Shown piece by piece: positions 1 through 12,779 of a stretch of 64,000 bases of DNA. Made by a program: the position numbers and the translations under genes. The notes below the pieces were generated by a model, which worked only from the letters and a program-made list of their open reading frames with translations, had not been told where the DNA came from and ran no database searches. Position 1 is the first letter of the stretch, and every line of letters starts with the position of its first letter. Source of the DNA: Pomphorhynchus laevis (lineage: Eukaryota > Acanthocephala > Palaeacanthocephala > Echinorhynchida > Pomphorhynchidae); the NCBI GenBank assembly GCA_012934845.2, contig WNNJ02002367.1, positions 1 through 64,000 of the forward strand, written 5' to 3'.

Positions 1-790
1 TTAATAAATATAAAAATAAATTTTTAATTAAATTTATTAAAAATTGTATAATTAAAAAAAATTATAAAAAATTTATTTAAATTTTTTTATATTAATAAAA
101 TTTTATATTAATTAATATTTTTATTAAAAAAATGATTTTTGTACTTTGAATCAAAATGTATTGTCACTAATTGACATTTATGTTTATTTGTTTATTAATA
201 TGCATAGTTTTTTTATTTAATAATCAAAAATTAATTTATTATATTTAAATTTTAAATTAAAATACAATTTATGTCGCTCATTATATTATGCTTAAAATCA
301 AATATTATATTGTGCTAACTATAATCGGGAGTTTACGTTGATATTTTAGCAAAATTGCACACATAGCAAATAAATTCATCATCAAAGAATTCAGCGAATA
401 CTTTTAGTTTCAACATTTGTTTATTATTCTGTTATATCTTGTCAGGTCGCTCTGTTTCGTAAAGTTGTACATTTTTGAGTAAATTAGTGTTTTATTTTTG
501 ATGAGGATGTCCAAATTGCACGAGAACATATTACCCTATCGCGATTATTCAATCTGTTTTCATTTAAAATAAAGAACTAAGGTTAATTTGTATATCAACT
601 ATACTGGCAAGTCGTTTCTATCCGTAACTTGACTTTTTCGATATTTGTAGTTCATTATTGTGAAACATTCTCCCAATTTATGAGAAAGAATAAGGATTTT
701 CTTTAAAATAAATAAATAATACATGAATAAATATGAATAAGTAAGTTTTTCTTCTTTTTTACAAAAAAAGAATTAAAAAGAAAAACACTA
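1..790. other. AT-rich flank, no gene seen
   Basis: Homopolymer-rich AT sequence with no open frame, splice-bounded exon or repeat that I can name. The first 130 bases are almost pure A/T. Confidence 0.6.
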
Positions 791-837
791 AATGTCCGAA
801 AAACTTGATTCCTCTTCCTTTGTTCTCTTCTTCCAAA

Positions 838-1120
838 TTATGGTTTCAACTCCGGTAAGATCTGAGCCCTACAGCCAATCCAACACGCCGCCTTTAGACC
901 AAACCATCCAGGTTCTTTCACCCCCCTCCGAAGAGTCCAATCGAGGCGGACTATCATGGGTAAACGAGAGATAATCAGCTTAAGAAACCTTAGCCTTTGC
1001 TCTGGTGTACGTTCTCTAGAGAAGTAGACTAATCCCGAGATAGTCCATGTGCCCCAAAGGCGCACATGAGTTTTCCCTTTCAATGACATATGATGGGCCC
1101 TTTTCAGTGAATTTATGAAA
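838..1120 (-). mobile_element. tRNA-derived SINE-like repeat, copy 1
   Basis: Read on the minus strand, this GC-richer island shares ordered blocks with 18535-18800: ACATATG near one end, a CACATG/CACCTG block, CCAGAGCAAAG, and a tRNA-like part with GGTTTGGTCTAAAGGCGG followed about 45 nt later by AGTTGAAACC. These resemble the A and B boxes of a pol III promoter. The pairing of two diverged copies in one window is what makes it a repeat. A 98-codon open frame across it is most likely chance. Ends are approximate. Confidence 0.5.
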
Positions 1121-1134
1121 AATATAAACACCAT

Positions 1135-2779
1135 CTATATTATATAAATACTATAAAAATGTAAACTAGAATTTTTCGAGTTTTTTTAATTTATTTGATT
1201 TCAAAGGAAACCTACACGCATCAAATCGGTATTTTCTTGATATCTTTAGCATTATAAGTGAACATTATTAATTTGCTTGTTTTCAATGACCGAGTGACAC
1301 ATGATGACCAACAAATCATGTTTTCTAGTTAATAAACATAAGGGAATGTGCGATATTTGCGAATAAGCAACATTTGATGAAGTATTTAAAATGTCCTTAT
1401 CAATCTATAATTAAAGTATAATTTCATATATCAGTTGCACTCATTTCATGTTCGCCGTTACTTTTATTACCCAATTTAAACGCGTACAAAAAGTATTTAC
1501 AGCCTCATATCTTAGCCAAATGCGTTTCAACACATACTAGCCAAATAATATGGTGTCACTTTTTTGCCATTTACACATGTGTTAAACTTTTAATTAAACA
1601 CCATTCAAATTCTCTGATTACTTTGAATTTGCAGTGATTGTAAATAATATAGATAAGGCTAGTATTATTCGCTAAATCTGATTGCTTTCAATAGTGATAT
1701 CAGTGACTTGAAGTTAATTTCAAATTGTACGACAAGAAATATATTTTGTAAGTAAAATAATTATTTTAAATTCTAGTAATGCCATCAAATGAAGTTCACC
1801 AATGATGTGAACTAATACATTTTGTATGCTACAGTCAATTACTCCAAGTTTTTTAAAGTTTAGCAATTCGGAGTAATTTCGTTGTGCATTTAAAATTCGG
1901 AAAAATAATAATAGTTGACTATACAAAGTGCATGTAAAAACTTTCAATTAACTATTTCGCTTCGATCACGTCCAATGTTATATATTTTTTAAATATTCAA
2001 TGTTTTATAATTTAATTTGCTTAAAAAGAAACTTAGTATTCTAGCTCAATATATAACCTAATTTTCTTATTCCTACTCTTTTTACTGTAAATAATTTTAC
2101 TGTAAATAAATTTCAGCGAGGCAAGTTTCTCGATAATTAAACTATTTTCTGTCTTGAATACCCATTTTCACAAGAAGCTTAAAAATGTAACAAAACTGAA
2201 CGTTACTAAGACTTGCACAAAAGTCCTCTTGCTATTTCTAAAGAGAAGATATGTTACAACATTTTTAGTGGTAGGTAAAAATATCTAATAAATTTATTAA
2301 GGAATAATATTTTCATAACTTTTAAATGTGAAAGGAGAATATTAGAATAATGTGTAATCAGTAGTAATCAGTTGCAAAAGGGTTCTATTAAGTGCGAATA
2401 ACTTTCGAAAGTAGGATTTGCTGTTTAATTTTACATTTTAATATTACAGTTAAAGAAATAAGGATTTGTGATAATTTAATTCACGTAGAATATTTGCACG
2501 ATAAAAAAAGTTTTCTATCGTGCAAATATAATTTTTACAATTTTCAGTTATCACTGTTTAATAATTCAGGCGTTCTCCAAGTAATACTTATCACATGGGT
2601 TTTACAATAGTTTATGTTCGTTTACCAACTGCATCAGCAAGAAGAATACAATTATTTATACCTATGCTGAAATTATAAATCAGATAAAAAAATGCGGAGA
2701 TAAAATTAGATATTAACGTTTTTCGTCTTTTAATAGAAATTATAACGTTATAGGTTATATGTAATAACTTCATATTAAA
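1135..2779. other. AT-rich intergenic stretch, nothing recognised
   Basis: Short open frames (for example 1720-1947 minus and 2392-2610 plus) have AT-biased, low-complexity products and resemble no protein I know. No tRNA, exon or repeat was recognised. Confidence 0.5.
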
Positions 2780-2960
2780 ATGAAGTTGATTTTTTTTGAT
2801 ATCTCGCTAACTTCTGTTAGCATCTTTAGTAATTTTCTGAAGTAATTTTTCTTAGTAATTTTCTGAAGATGTTGACAGAAGTTAGCGAAATATTAGAAAA
2901 AAATCCTCTTTTCTTTGATTCAGCTCCAATAATTATTTATCAATAATGGATCATTATTAA
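2780..2960. repeat. Palindromic foldback element with hammerhead-like cores
   Basis: Two inverted arms carry the same block: GATATCTCGCTAAC at about 2798 and CTGAAGA at 2863 followed by a hairpin (TTGAC / GTTAG-like arms around AGAA) and GCGAAATATT. The right flank (CTTTGATTCAGCTCC, then TCAATAATGGATCATTAT) also ends the element at 47.3 kb, so both are copies of one dispersed family. The plus arm matches CTGANGA-stem-GAAA of a hammerhead ribozyme. Related units form the satellite at 35.05-36.3 kb. Confidence 0.6.
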
Positions 2961-5187
2961 CTATTTAAAATCATTAGAAAAATATTATACTCAGATTTTC
3001 AATGATATAAAAGTATTAAATATCTGCAAAGCAGGTTTAAGTTAGCGCACGTGTACAAAGTAAGTAACTCTCAAGGCAGCATTGATAAAAACATTAAAAA
3101 ATATAAGTAAACAAAATATTTAAATATTGACGAATAATTTATTAATAATATTTTTCAATTAACTAAATTTTTATCTGCCAATTGATTGACTAATTATTAA
3201 TCAACTTCATTTTGATATTATCAAATATATCATTGCATTCACATTTACAGCGTTTGTACAATCGTTTAAATATTTTGTGATATCAATGACGGAATTTGAT
3301 TTAATTGTATATTTATAGATTTTGTCACGTTTTTATGTTAACTAAACTTTACTACATCAAAAACCTTTGTTCCACTTCATATTTACTATAATATATGAAG
3401 AGAACAAGCTCTGAATATACTCATGCAATATTGTATAAGATAAATAAGATATTATGTTAAATAATTATATCAGCAAACTGAGCTATACATTAGCTCAGTT
3501 AGCCTATTAGCTATACGTTGCGAATATGTGTAATAAAAAATCTATGCCTAAATTCTGCGTTCAGGTATGCCGACAGCATACCTGAAATTATTCGTCATTA
3601 ATGAAATGTGTTTTTAATACTAATAATGATATATGCTTCAAATGTGCTTTTTTAAATTATAAATCAGATCAACTAACTGAATCTACTTATTTTATATTAT
3701 TTATAAATTAACTAGTCTATACCAATTATAATGTGATAATCGTTATTTAATTATTATTTATGGAAATGCACGTTATTGTCTTTATTGCATTTATATATAA
3801 TTATATAACAAATATTAAGTTTGTAGTTATTTGGTTATAAAATAACCTTTGTGAAGAGAACAAGCTCTGAATGTACTCATGCAATATTTTATAAGATAAA
3901 TATGATATTATGTTAAATAATGAGATCAGCTAACTGAGTCTAGTCATTTTATATTATTTATAAATTAAAAATGACGCTAAATAAGAGTTTAATAATTAAA
4001 TAATTACAAATTGTTAATAATTGTTATATAATATTTTATATTATTTATATCAAGTTAAAATTTTTAATTGAACCTTCAAATAAATTTTTATTATAAGATT
4101 AATAAATTAAATTAATATTAAGGTTACATAAATTATAGAAGATATGGTAAAAGATATAGGCAATATATATACGAGCAAAACGTATGACGACTGAAAAAAT
4201 ATCCGCTGTCTGAATTAAAGGTGACCATATGTTTTATAACCAAATGATTTATAACATCGTGGAAATTATATTGCAATAACGGGTAATAATATTTTGTGGT
4301 AATGCTTGTCTACGCTGTAGTTATAATGTGATAATCGTTATTTTATTATTGATAATGTTTTAAATTAAAAGAATATAATATATTATAATATTAAATAGGA
4401 AAACATAAGCTATATTTACGTGCATCTCCCATTTGACATTTATTTTGTAGCACAGCCAGTTGATAAGCATGCCATTGTAAAATATTTTTGAATTACAATC
4501 AAAATTAATTAAACAATTCCGTATTTTGAAGTCAAAGATCTATTAAAATCTAAAGTTAATAGCAACATAATACATACAATACATACTTTAGTTTATAGCC
4601 TACGAATTCAACGGATTTTTTCAAAATATGTATATGTAGGGATGGAATTCAACGGCTTTTTTCAAAATATGTAGGGATGCATACAAATATAGCAACATAA
4701 TGTATTTTAGTACAGATGAATTTGGCTACCAGAAAATTCACCTATTAAACTTTACCATTTGCATGTAAAACTTTCAAGGTTCGTGCATTATTACTCGGGA
4801 CAATATAAATTTAAAAACTGTGAAAATCTAAATTTCATTTTTACGATTACCCATATGCCTAACCAGACAATTGACATTAAAATATAGAATGCCTTGCCAA
4901 TTATATTTGTAGATAAATAGCACGATTTCAAATACTACACAATTAATTTGCGTCGTAATGTTTAGAATTATTTTTCAAAGCACTAAAGATCTAAGATATG
5001 ATCTTAGATCGAAAATTGTAAAACAATTTTTATTATGTTATATAAAGTCTACTTTCGCTAGCATTTCAGTTAATGACAGTAAATATTATACTTGATTTGT
5101 AATTTGGTTTGTTTAAGCTTTATTTTTGTTAAGAGGTTTACTGAAATTATCTCACGAAATCTAAAGAAAAATTCGTTATTTTTACAG
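2961..5187. other. Upstream region of the Wnt5 gene with short repeats
   Basis: About 80 bp starting GAAGAGAACAAGCTCTGAAT occur twice in direct orientation (3397-3480 and 3853-3935), each ending in a CAGCWAACTGAG motif of the dispersed family listed at 25000-27660. A further degenerate motif is at 3662. A unit of about 38 bp (GAATTCAACGG..TTTTTTCAAAATATG) is tandemly doubled at 4605-4680. No exon was recognised; any 5' untranslated exon of Wnt5 would lie here. Confidence 0.5.
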
Positions 5188-5202
5188 AACACTAATTCTC
5201 AA

Positions 5203-5267
5203 ATGCTGCTTTGTTTGATCATAGTGGTCTTTGGTTTTATGGAAAATGTAGCAAATGGAGACTGGTG
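5203..5267 (+). CDS. Wnt5: Wnt5 coding exon 1 (signal peptide)
   Basis: Encodes aa 1-21 plus two bases of the next codon; the donor is TG|GTAAGT. A possible acceptor TTTACAG ends at 5187, so a 5' untranslated exon may lie upstream. Confidence 0.85.
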
Positions 5268-8200
5268 GTAAGTTTATTCAAACGTTTGCTTACATATATT
5301 AATATAAAATTGGATTAAAAATTTAGCAATGATAGACCGTGTTTTAAAAAATATAATTTAAACATATATTTATAATTCAATATACTTATTAGTCACAATT
5401 TTGGTTACTTGACCTTTTAACTAGTCAACTTATAATTTATTATTGAGATCTTAGTATTAAAAAACACAAATTGTTCACAAATGCGTATAATTTAAAATTT
5501 TTTTGGCGAAAAATAATCTTTAATGAACAGTATCTACTCAGTTTCTTTGATATCATAATGTAGCGGTTGCGATGCGTTCATTCATTTGGATAATATTAAA
5601 TCATTCAAACTTATCCTATTCGATTGTAGCTACAATCAAAATACAGTGATATAAACGTTTTAAAGTAAAATTTATTTTAATATAATATACCAAGTTAAAA
5701 CATGCCTGTAACATTAAAAAATAATATATTATTTTGTTTATAAGGAAAATAAGTTGAAAATAATTTTGAAAAGTTCCATTTAAATCAAGTCATCAAATGA
5801 AATAAGAAAGCGTATTCCAGTTTAATATTTTTCATTGCCGATTATGCTAAAAAATAAATTTAATAGTTTATATGTTAATTATGAGACATATGCACAATTT
5901 TAAACAAACTAAATTAACCAAATATAAAACTTTAATAGTAATTATTTAATTTCAATTATAATTAAAAATGATTTTAATAATAATATTATGACGATTTTAT
6001 AATGATAGCAACAGTTATAAATATTTAAACTATTATCATATAATCAGAAAATACAACGAATAAATCCAATAATATAATCTAATAGTCTAATTATATAAAA
6101 CACAGTTATGTGTTTTATAACTCAGTTATAACTCAGTTATGTGTTTTATGAACGCTATAACGCGTGATATCCAAAAGTCGATTCCATATACCATTCTTTA
6201 CGCTGACGATGTCTGGCTGGCGGCGGACAACAAAAAGGACCTGGAGGAATCAACTACTGTATGGAATAACCGACTCGCACAATACGGACTACGACTTAAT
6301 CTAGACAAGACCGAATACCTCACAACAGACCCACATGAAAGTGCCACCATCAATATTAATGGCTTTGACCTGAGACGTACGGACCGGTTCAAGTACCTCG
6401 GAACCATACTCTCGGCAAGCGGCGACGTGACTTATGAAGTCAATGCACAAATAAGCTCAGCGTGGACAAAATGGCGAGCGATGACAGGTGTTTTATGTGA
6501 CCGTCGCATCAAGGATCACCTGAAATCAAAGACCTACCGCTATGTAGCCAGCTAAAATACAAGTTAGTCGAAGGGGTCCGGAAATATCTCAATAAAATAA
6601 AATTCAACCGACTACAAACAAGACGATTTCAATGCATCATTTAAAAAGTTACAAGTTGAAAAGAGGCAGCAGATCTGATTGAAGGTCCAACCGAAATTAT
6701 TGATCCTTTGTATAATGTTTTACCGAAAAGAATAAAAAATCTCTTCTCCTTTCCCATTTATTACTAACTATTTTTCTATTTATTTTTAATTTTATATATT
6801 GTAAATTGATGTTAATCAGAACAAATATTTAATCTTCTTAATAAAAATAAAAGTTTAAATTATTGTATTCATAAATATAATGCATTCATAATTATGTAGT
6901 TAATTTATATATTAATATAAAAGCTATGAATATTGCCATTTCAGATTTTAAAGAAATCATTTATTATTTTTTACGGAGAATTAATATTCTTTATACGCCC
7001 ATTACAATTTATATTTTATAGACACATATTTTAAATTGGGTTACTATAAAAATACAATCAAACAAATACAATCAAAATAGTAAAATATTCAATATTTTTG
7101 TTAAGTTTCACAAACTTCATTTTTAATAAATTGTCATATTAATATTGCAATTTCAGGTCACTTGGTCTTGACCAGTCTCTTCTGGCAAGTTCTGCACTTA
7201 CAGCAGATGAGCATCCCAGTAGTCAGAAAATATCTGAAATGTGTAATAGCTTTGCTGGTTTATCAAATGGACAGCGACAATTTTGTATGCTGCATCCTGA
7301 TCATATAAGAGTAATTGGAATTGGTGCTAGAAATGGAATCAGAGAATGTCAACGTCAATTCAAAGACAGGCGTTGGAACTGTTCTACACTTGATAATACA
7401 ACTGTGTTTGGGGCTCCAGTCACAAATTTTGGTATATCCAACATGACTTGTATATATTATATCTTATAGTACTTTTATTTATTGATTTTCTTTTCATTTA
7501 TTTATTAACAATGAAATACAAATGCATTCAAATTTTAATTAACTATTATTTTAATTAATTTTTAACTAATATTTAACTATTAGTTAAAGTGATTACGTAA
7601 TTATATATTTAATTATATATCCGTTAGTTAATCATATCGCTTAACTGAGTCTTCATACTTTGTAATATATATGAATTAAAAAAATAAAAGTATCTATTTA
7701 TCAATATCTATATATTTACAGTATGTGCATTAATCGATTATATAAAATATATTGTGTTTTAGAAAAAAGGTTAAATGTCAGAAGAAGGAACTACCAAGAT
7801 AACTACATAAAGAAAGAACTTTAATAAAATTCCTTAATAAATTCATATCTAAAATATATTTTATTATGAAAGATTTGAAATATTAGTTTGGATTTTTCCT
7901 TAAAACAAGATATCAATAAAAATATTCCTCTAATTATCAAAATATCTCATTAGATAATTATTAAATTCTTCTGCAAAATTAATTCACCTCAAAGCTTAGG
8001 CTTTTCCCGGAGCGAGATATGATTAAATGACAATTTAGATGTAAGATTATACAAATAACTCAATGTTTTCATACGATAAAAATTAACGTTTTTGTATTAA
8101 ATATTGTATACAAATATTGTCTGATATTGTCTGTTATTTATTAGTCAATTCATAAAAATTGAATTTAAAAAAAATTGAAATAAAAAAAGTAAAAAATTCT

Positions 8201-11200
8201 TTTGATTCTTATAAATCTGAAAGGTAATTGGAAAATTATAAAAATTTTGAAAATCTTGAGACTTAATATATAGTGTATTGATCTGATTGTAATAAATCGT
8301 TATTTATATAATTTGTAATTATTAACAAACAATGTCTTTGCGATTTCTAACGTAAAAGGTTTTATACGCTTTACTTTTTGAACGTTTAATTAAATAATTA
8401 TCATATCATTTACTAAAACTAATTTTTATAAATATCAGCTTCATGCTAAATCAGATCAGTTAACTGAGTCCACTACTTTGTACTATTTATGTAAAAATGA
8501 TAATTTTAATCTTAAGGTTTTCTATAATTTAAATGTTTCAAACCCAAATTAAAAAAATTAACAAAAGGTATAAAATTACAAAATGTATAGTAGTTTTTGT
8601 AATTGACATTTAAATGCAGTTATACTGACTCTTGCTTTTACTATTTGCCTGTTAGAAACTAAAAATGCTACAACATTTTAGTCAAATGTTGCTGTTTAAT
8701 ATTTTCGAAGATTACCAACTTTAAGTTTCACATTACCTTTATACTTTATGTAAATTATTTTAGCAAATTTCTCTGTTTGAGTAATTAAGGAATTAATTTA
8801 AGGAATTTGTTTAATAAAATTAATTACGATTTATTTTAGCAAGCCGTGAATCGGCATTCGCGTACGCTATATCATCAGCAGGAGTATCATATGCAATTGC
8901 TCGTGCATGCAGTAAAGGTCATTTAAAAACGTGTGGATGTTCAAGAAGGCCGCGTCCTGGGAATTTGGACAGAGACTGGCTTTGGTCTGGGTGTGGAGAC
9001 AATTTAGAATACGGTTTGAAACTATCTGCTAGATTTGTCGACAATCCTGAAAAAGACATAAAGAATGTACAACATGATAGACGAAGATCTGGAAGGTCAA
9101 CAACATCAGTTGAAGCACGAAAAATGATGAATCTACATAATAATGAGGCTGGTCGTAGAGTAAGTCTAAATATTTTAGTTGAATTTTGGTAAAAAGATTT
9201 TCCTAAACTGATAATCCTAGACGCAATTTTTCAGGTCAATGTTGTTGATTAAACATTCTTTAAAGTAATGAGTTTCTACGTGGTACCCGAAGATGTGGTA
9301 ACTAATCAGCAATGCCGAAACTATTTTAACTTGCAAGTGTCTAAATCAGTAAACTACTGATTTAGACTTATTTTCGTATGATTTAATAATTTAAACTTAT
9401 AATTTAAACCTATAATTTAAACTTATTTTCGTATGATAAGTGGCACGTATTAATCCATTATTTAAACGACAATAAAATCGAATCTTCAAATTGCATCTTT
9501 GTTTTTTAGATCATCGGTCACCAAAATGGCGGTCGGCGGACCACTAATAGTCCCCTAAAAATTTCGCTAATGTTATGTTTGATGATATGTTTTAAGATGC
9601 ATTGAATTCGATTTAGAACAATAAGTGAATTAGTGAATAGTATCCACCGAAAGTGAATACTCTCGGTAGATCCTGTATACGTTGGCTATTGGATAAGCGG
9701 TCTTCAATCTCTATCGCGTAGAAACACTTCACGGCAAATAAATCGTACGGCCGTAGCTGCATGCTTCATCTTTACCTATAATGGGTGAATGAAAACTAAA
9801 GAATATTTTGAATTTCTTTAGTAATTCAAATGGCATATAGAACGATACTTATAACATTAATAACTAACCTTAAGAGGTTAGTTAAGAGGTCATCTAACCT
9901 TAAGAGGATTAATAAATCAAACTATTCCTACAATTCACTGGGCACCATTGGAAAACATATGTAAAGGGAGATAAAATGAAGAAAAAACAAAGTATTCAAT
10001 AAAATATAATGACATTTCCTTAAATTGAGATTTAATTGAAAAAAACTGACAATAATTTGGATCCAAAACCTCTATGTGTAATATGTTTTGAAGCCTTATC
10101 TAATAATGCATTAAAACATATACTTAAACGACACTTAAAGTCAAAACACACGGATTTAGTAAGAACAACTTGAGAATATTTTAAAATAATACATGAAAAT
10201 AATATATAAAACAAGTTAGTTTTAAGAAAAATATCAATTGAAAATAAATCATCTGAGGCAATTCTTAAAATTTCATTATTTAATGAAAAATGCTAAAACA
10301 GAAAAGGCTAAATGGTATGATGAATGTTCATGCAAAAATATGTTTCTTGTAAATTTAAATATGTCATCTTTACGATATAAATTAATAGTAGTTTTAGTTA
10401 ATGTTAATTTAAAAATTGCTTAAAAATAAGAAGGAAATAATAATGTCGTATAATAGTTCAAATTGTAAATCGGAATTAGGAAGCTTCACCTCGTATCTAT
10501 TTTCATTTACGTTTTATTGAGCCCACAACTATCAATAATCTGCAAAATATGTTCTATTCGTAATGCCTAGTAGGATCAAAAATTATAAAGAAATAATCAT
10601 TACAAGCGATTCCAAATAATTTACCTAAAAGCTTTAAATACTACTGGTGACGATGTAATTCCGAAAGAAAAACTTTTATTTTTTTAAAATATTATATACG
10701 AACAGGAAAGTTTGAACTTGCATGCATTCTTACAACCTTTGTCGGAAAGCTTAAACAGAATGCGCCTAGCTCCCAATAGGGGCGTTTCGATCTTAGACTA
10801 CTCATCACTACAGGGTGGTTTCATCAAAGGTGGTTTCAGAAGTTTACTGAGTATAATGTAATTACGAAGTTGTGTAGCTACATGGCCACACTGATTAGAC
10901 CACATGTAGTGATGAGTAGTCTAAGGTAGAAACACGAATGCTCGCATTCCGGGCTAATCTTCCCGACGAAGATTGTACAAAACCATGCAGGTTTAAACTT
11001 TCCTGTTCGTGTGTAATATTAAAAAAGTAAATGAAAAAGTTTTAATTGATTTCATAATTGTTATAATTGTTATATGTTATAATATTTTAATAATAAGGCT
11101 ACCTGGATAAATTTGTTCGCTTATTAAATAAAAAAATAAATAAATAAATAGATAAATACACATTAATAATCAATATATCGAAACATATTTCATATCTTTA

Positions 11201-12779
11201 TATAGTTTAGATTTATTCTTTACACAGTTATGAACAAATTCATATTTTATAAAGCTTAAAAACAAGTCAGCTATAATTGGGCTACTATTACCATCCATTT
11301 GCACACCATTTATTTGTCTAAATATAGATATACCTACCTCTAAATAATTTTGATTTATTAAAATATTTAAGAATTCTAATAAGTCAATTTTATCCATGCA
11401 TTTATATTTATTTGATGGTTTAATTTTTGTTAGATATGCGTTATAGTTATATTATTATAACATACATATGTATCTTTTTCCTAATATAAGATTAATTAAT
11501 TTTTCTACCACTTCTTTAATATCTGCTAGATTTGATATCTTCTAGATTTAATATCTAGAAGATACTAAATGAATATTTAATATCTGTTCGAATTTATATA
11601 GTTCGAATCTAGCAGATATCTTTTCGAATATTTTATCTGTTCGAATCTAGCAGATATTCATATTAAATGAATATCTGCTAGATTTAATATCTTCTAGATT
11701 TGTATAAAGCGTACTAAAATCGTAAGCATTTGTATTCTGAAAATTTATTCCTTTTGTGTGCTCTAAAAATTCTTTTGTAGAATTAATAGTGAAATAGTGT
11801 TTTATACCAGTATTAATTTCGATTACCCTACAATATTTTTTGAATTGTGTTTTACCAAGGTTTAATTAGATTTTTATGTAATTTTGGATTCCAGTATAAT
11901 ATAGGTATAGTTTTATATCTGGTTCAACCTTTATACCCTTTTTATCCATTATAGAACAGTGACTTGTAATAATTATGTCTAAACTTAAATCACTTAAATC
12001 ACTAGGTTCGTATGTTGCGTTTACATTCAAATCATTATAATTTACCTTTTTCATAATTACATTATAATAAAGCTTTTTATATTTAGAGACGAAGTTATTA
12101 CTAGCTGTATCAATCGTTGTTATTATATACTTATTTTTCAATTTAGTAAGTTCTAAATGCATATCTTTATTAATTTCGGATAATTTAATAAAATCTAAAT
12201 TTTTATTTATTATTAAAAATAATTATCTTTATCTTTAAATTTGATCTTCCTGAACACCAGTATCAATGTCATTTTATCAAATTAACCGTTGATTACAAGC
12301 TTATATTATTATTTATTTAGGTGATATACAAGTTAGCTCGTGTCGTTTGTAAATGCCACGGCATATCAGGTTCATGTAGTCTTCGCACGTGCTGGCTACA
12401 GCTACCACCCTTCTCTGAGGTTGGTGAGTATCTTAAAAGAAAGTACGAAGGCGCAATTGAGGTACAATACGCCCGAAACAGAAGGTTGAGTACCCGTGAC
12501 AGTAGCTATGTACAGCCTACAAAAGACGATCTTGTTTATATAGAAGCGTCTCCTGATTTTTGCAATCATAATTCATCGATAGGTTCACTTGGAACGCAAG
12601 GACGTAAGTGTAATAAGGACTCGCTTGGAACTGATGGTTGTGACATTATGTGTTGTGGACGTGGATATAATCGATACCAAGAAGTTGCTCAGGAAAAATG
12701 CAACTGTCGCTTTGTTTGGTGCTGCCACGTCGAGTGTGACGTTTGCAATAAAACCTTGGAGTATTACGCATGCAAGTAA
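5203..12779 (+). CDS. Wnt5: Wnt5-type secreted signalling protein (4 coding exons)
   Basis: Secreted, lipid-modified cysteine-rich ligand of Frizzled/Ror-type receptors. Coding exons are 5203-5267, 7157-7431, 8840-9159 and 12321-12779, joined in phase into 372 aa; human WNT5A is about 380 aa. The product opens with a hydrophobic signal peptide ([12 protein letters not shown]) and continues WWSLGLD, then [50 protein letters not shown], the acylation motif [20 protein letters not shown] and a cysteine-rich end finishing in CK. Order, spacing and the WNCSTxDNTx[12 protein letters not shown] and GSLGTQGR blocks point to Wnt5 rather than other Wnts. Exon borders after the WW pair and at VFG..G|SRE also fit WNT5A. 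The start is the first in-frame ATG before the signal peptide. All four exons look intact. Introns hold retroelement fragments. The gene converges on alpha-catenin. Confidence 0.93.
6128..6660 (+). mobile_element. RTE/jockey-type LINE reverse transcriptase fragment
   Basis: A 138-codon frame (6139-6555) carries the end of a reverse transcriptase: the catalytic YADD at 6199-6210, [12 protein letters not shown], then [20 protein letters not shown] and [14 protein letters not shown], which is the usual order downstream of the active site in RTE-like non-LTR elements. The upstream palm, the endonuclease and the 3' end are absent, so this is a short relic in Wnt5 intron 1, in the same orientation as the gene. 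It is clearly GC-richer than its surroundings. Confidence 0.85.
7157..7431 (+). CDS. Wnt5: Wnt5 coding exon 2
   Basis: Acceptor TTTCAG|G and donor G|GTATAT. Encodes the [17 protein letters not shown] start of the mature protein through [10 protein letters not shown], including CRQ-type cysteines and the WNCST motif. It begins in phase 2 and ends with one base of the next codon. Confidence 0.9.
7432..8839. other. Wnt5 intron 2
   Basis: AT-rich intron of about 1.4 kb. It holds two degenerate heads of the dispersed CAGNTAACTGAGTC family (near 7634 and 8453) and nothing else that I recognise. Confidence 0.6.
8840..9159 (+). CDS. Wnt5: Wnt5 coding exon 3
   Basis: Acceptor TTTTAG|CA, donor AGA|GTAAGT. 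Encodes [14 protein letters not shown], the CGCSRRPRP segment, [11 protein letters not shown] and [10 protein letters not shown], ending in phase 0. Confidence 0.92.
9160..10237. other. Wnt5 intron 3, left part
   Basis: The stretch 9270-9790 is richer in GC than its flanks and has short inverted and direct repeats (GTAAACTACTGATTTAGACTTATTTTCG region), probably a decayed repeat. No coding similarity was recognised. Confidence 0.4.
10681..11036. mobile_element. Foldback MITE with long terminal inverted repeats
   Basis: The left arm (ACGAACAGGAAAGTTTGAAC at about 10699) and the right arm (AAACTTTCCTGTTCGTGTG at about 10994) are inverted copies. Similarity continues inward through GCATG, a GTCGG/GTCGG block and CTTAGACTACTCATCACTAC, for roughly 150 bp per arm around a short centre. 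There is no coding capacity. It is inserted in the reverse transcriptase remnant, so it is younger than that element. Confidence 0.65.
11519..11705. repeat. Palindromic minisatellite
   Basis: Several alternating copies of ATATCTGCTAGATTT and its inverse, and of TTCGAATCTAGCAGATAT, within 190 bp. It could form multiple hairpins. Confidence 0.6.
12321..12779 (+). CDS. Wnt5: Wnt5 terminal coding exon 4
   Basis: Acceptor TTATTTAG|GTG; stop TAA at 12777-12779. Encodes aa 221-372, including [16 protein letters not shown] with the acylated-serine motif, [40 protein letters not shown] and the cysteine-rich C-terminus. Confidence 0.94.
   Translation: MIYKLARVVCKCHGISGSCSLRTCWLQLPPFSEVGEYLKRKYEGAIEVQYARNRRLSTRDSSYVQPTKDDLVYIEASPDFCNHNSSIGSLGTQGRKCNKDSLGTDGCDIMCCGRGYNRYQEVAQEKCNCRFVWCCHVECDVCNKTLEYYACK

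Larger units (their letters stand above)
10238..12165 (-). mobile_element. Penelope-like reverse transcriptase remnant, minus strand
   Basis: Three open pieces read in order on the minus strand. 12162-11866 contains [21 protein letters not shown], the N-terminal type of segment. 11397-11170 contains [20 protein letters not shown], a reverse transcriptase motif equivalent to GIPMGxxxSPxxADL. 10420-10240 is the C-terminal region and is shared at nucleotide level with 45460-45610. A foldback MITE (10681-11036) and a palindromic repeat (11519-11705) interrupt it. Assignment to Penelope-like elements rests on motif style and on the company of GIY-YIG elements in the window; another GIY-YIG-linked RT clade is possible. 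Confidence 0.6.

Noticed and set aside
8965-9192. Frame starting at 8965 as a separate gene
   Set aside because: It is the reading frame of Wnt5 exon 3 running past its donor site.
10780-10960. Hammerhead-like GTGATGAG..GAAAC in both arms of the MITE
   Set aside because: The conserved C before TGATGA is G and the bases between do not form a stem II, so only a superficial likeness remains.
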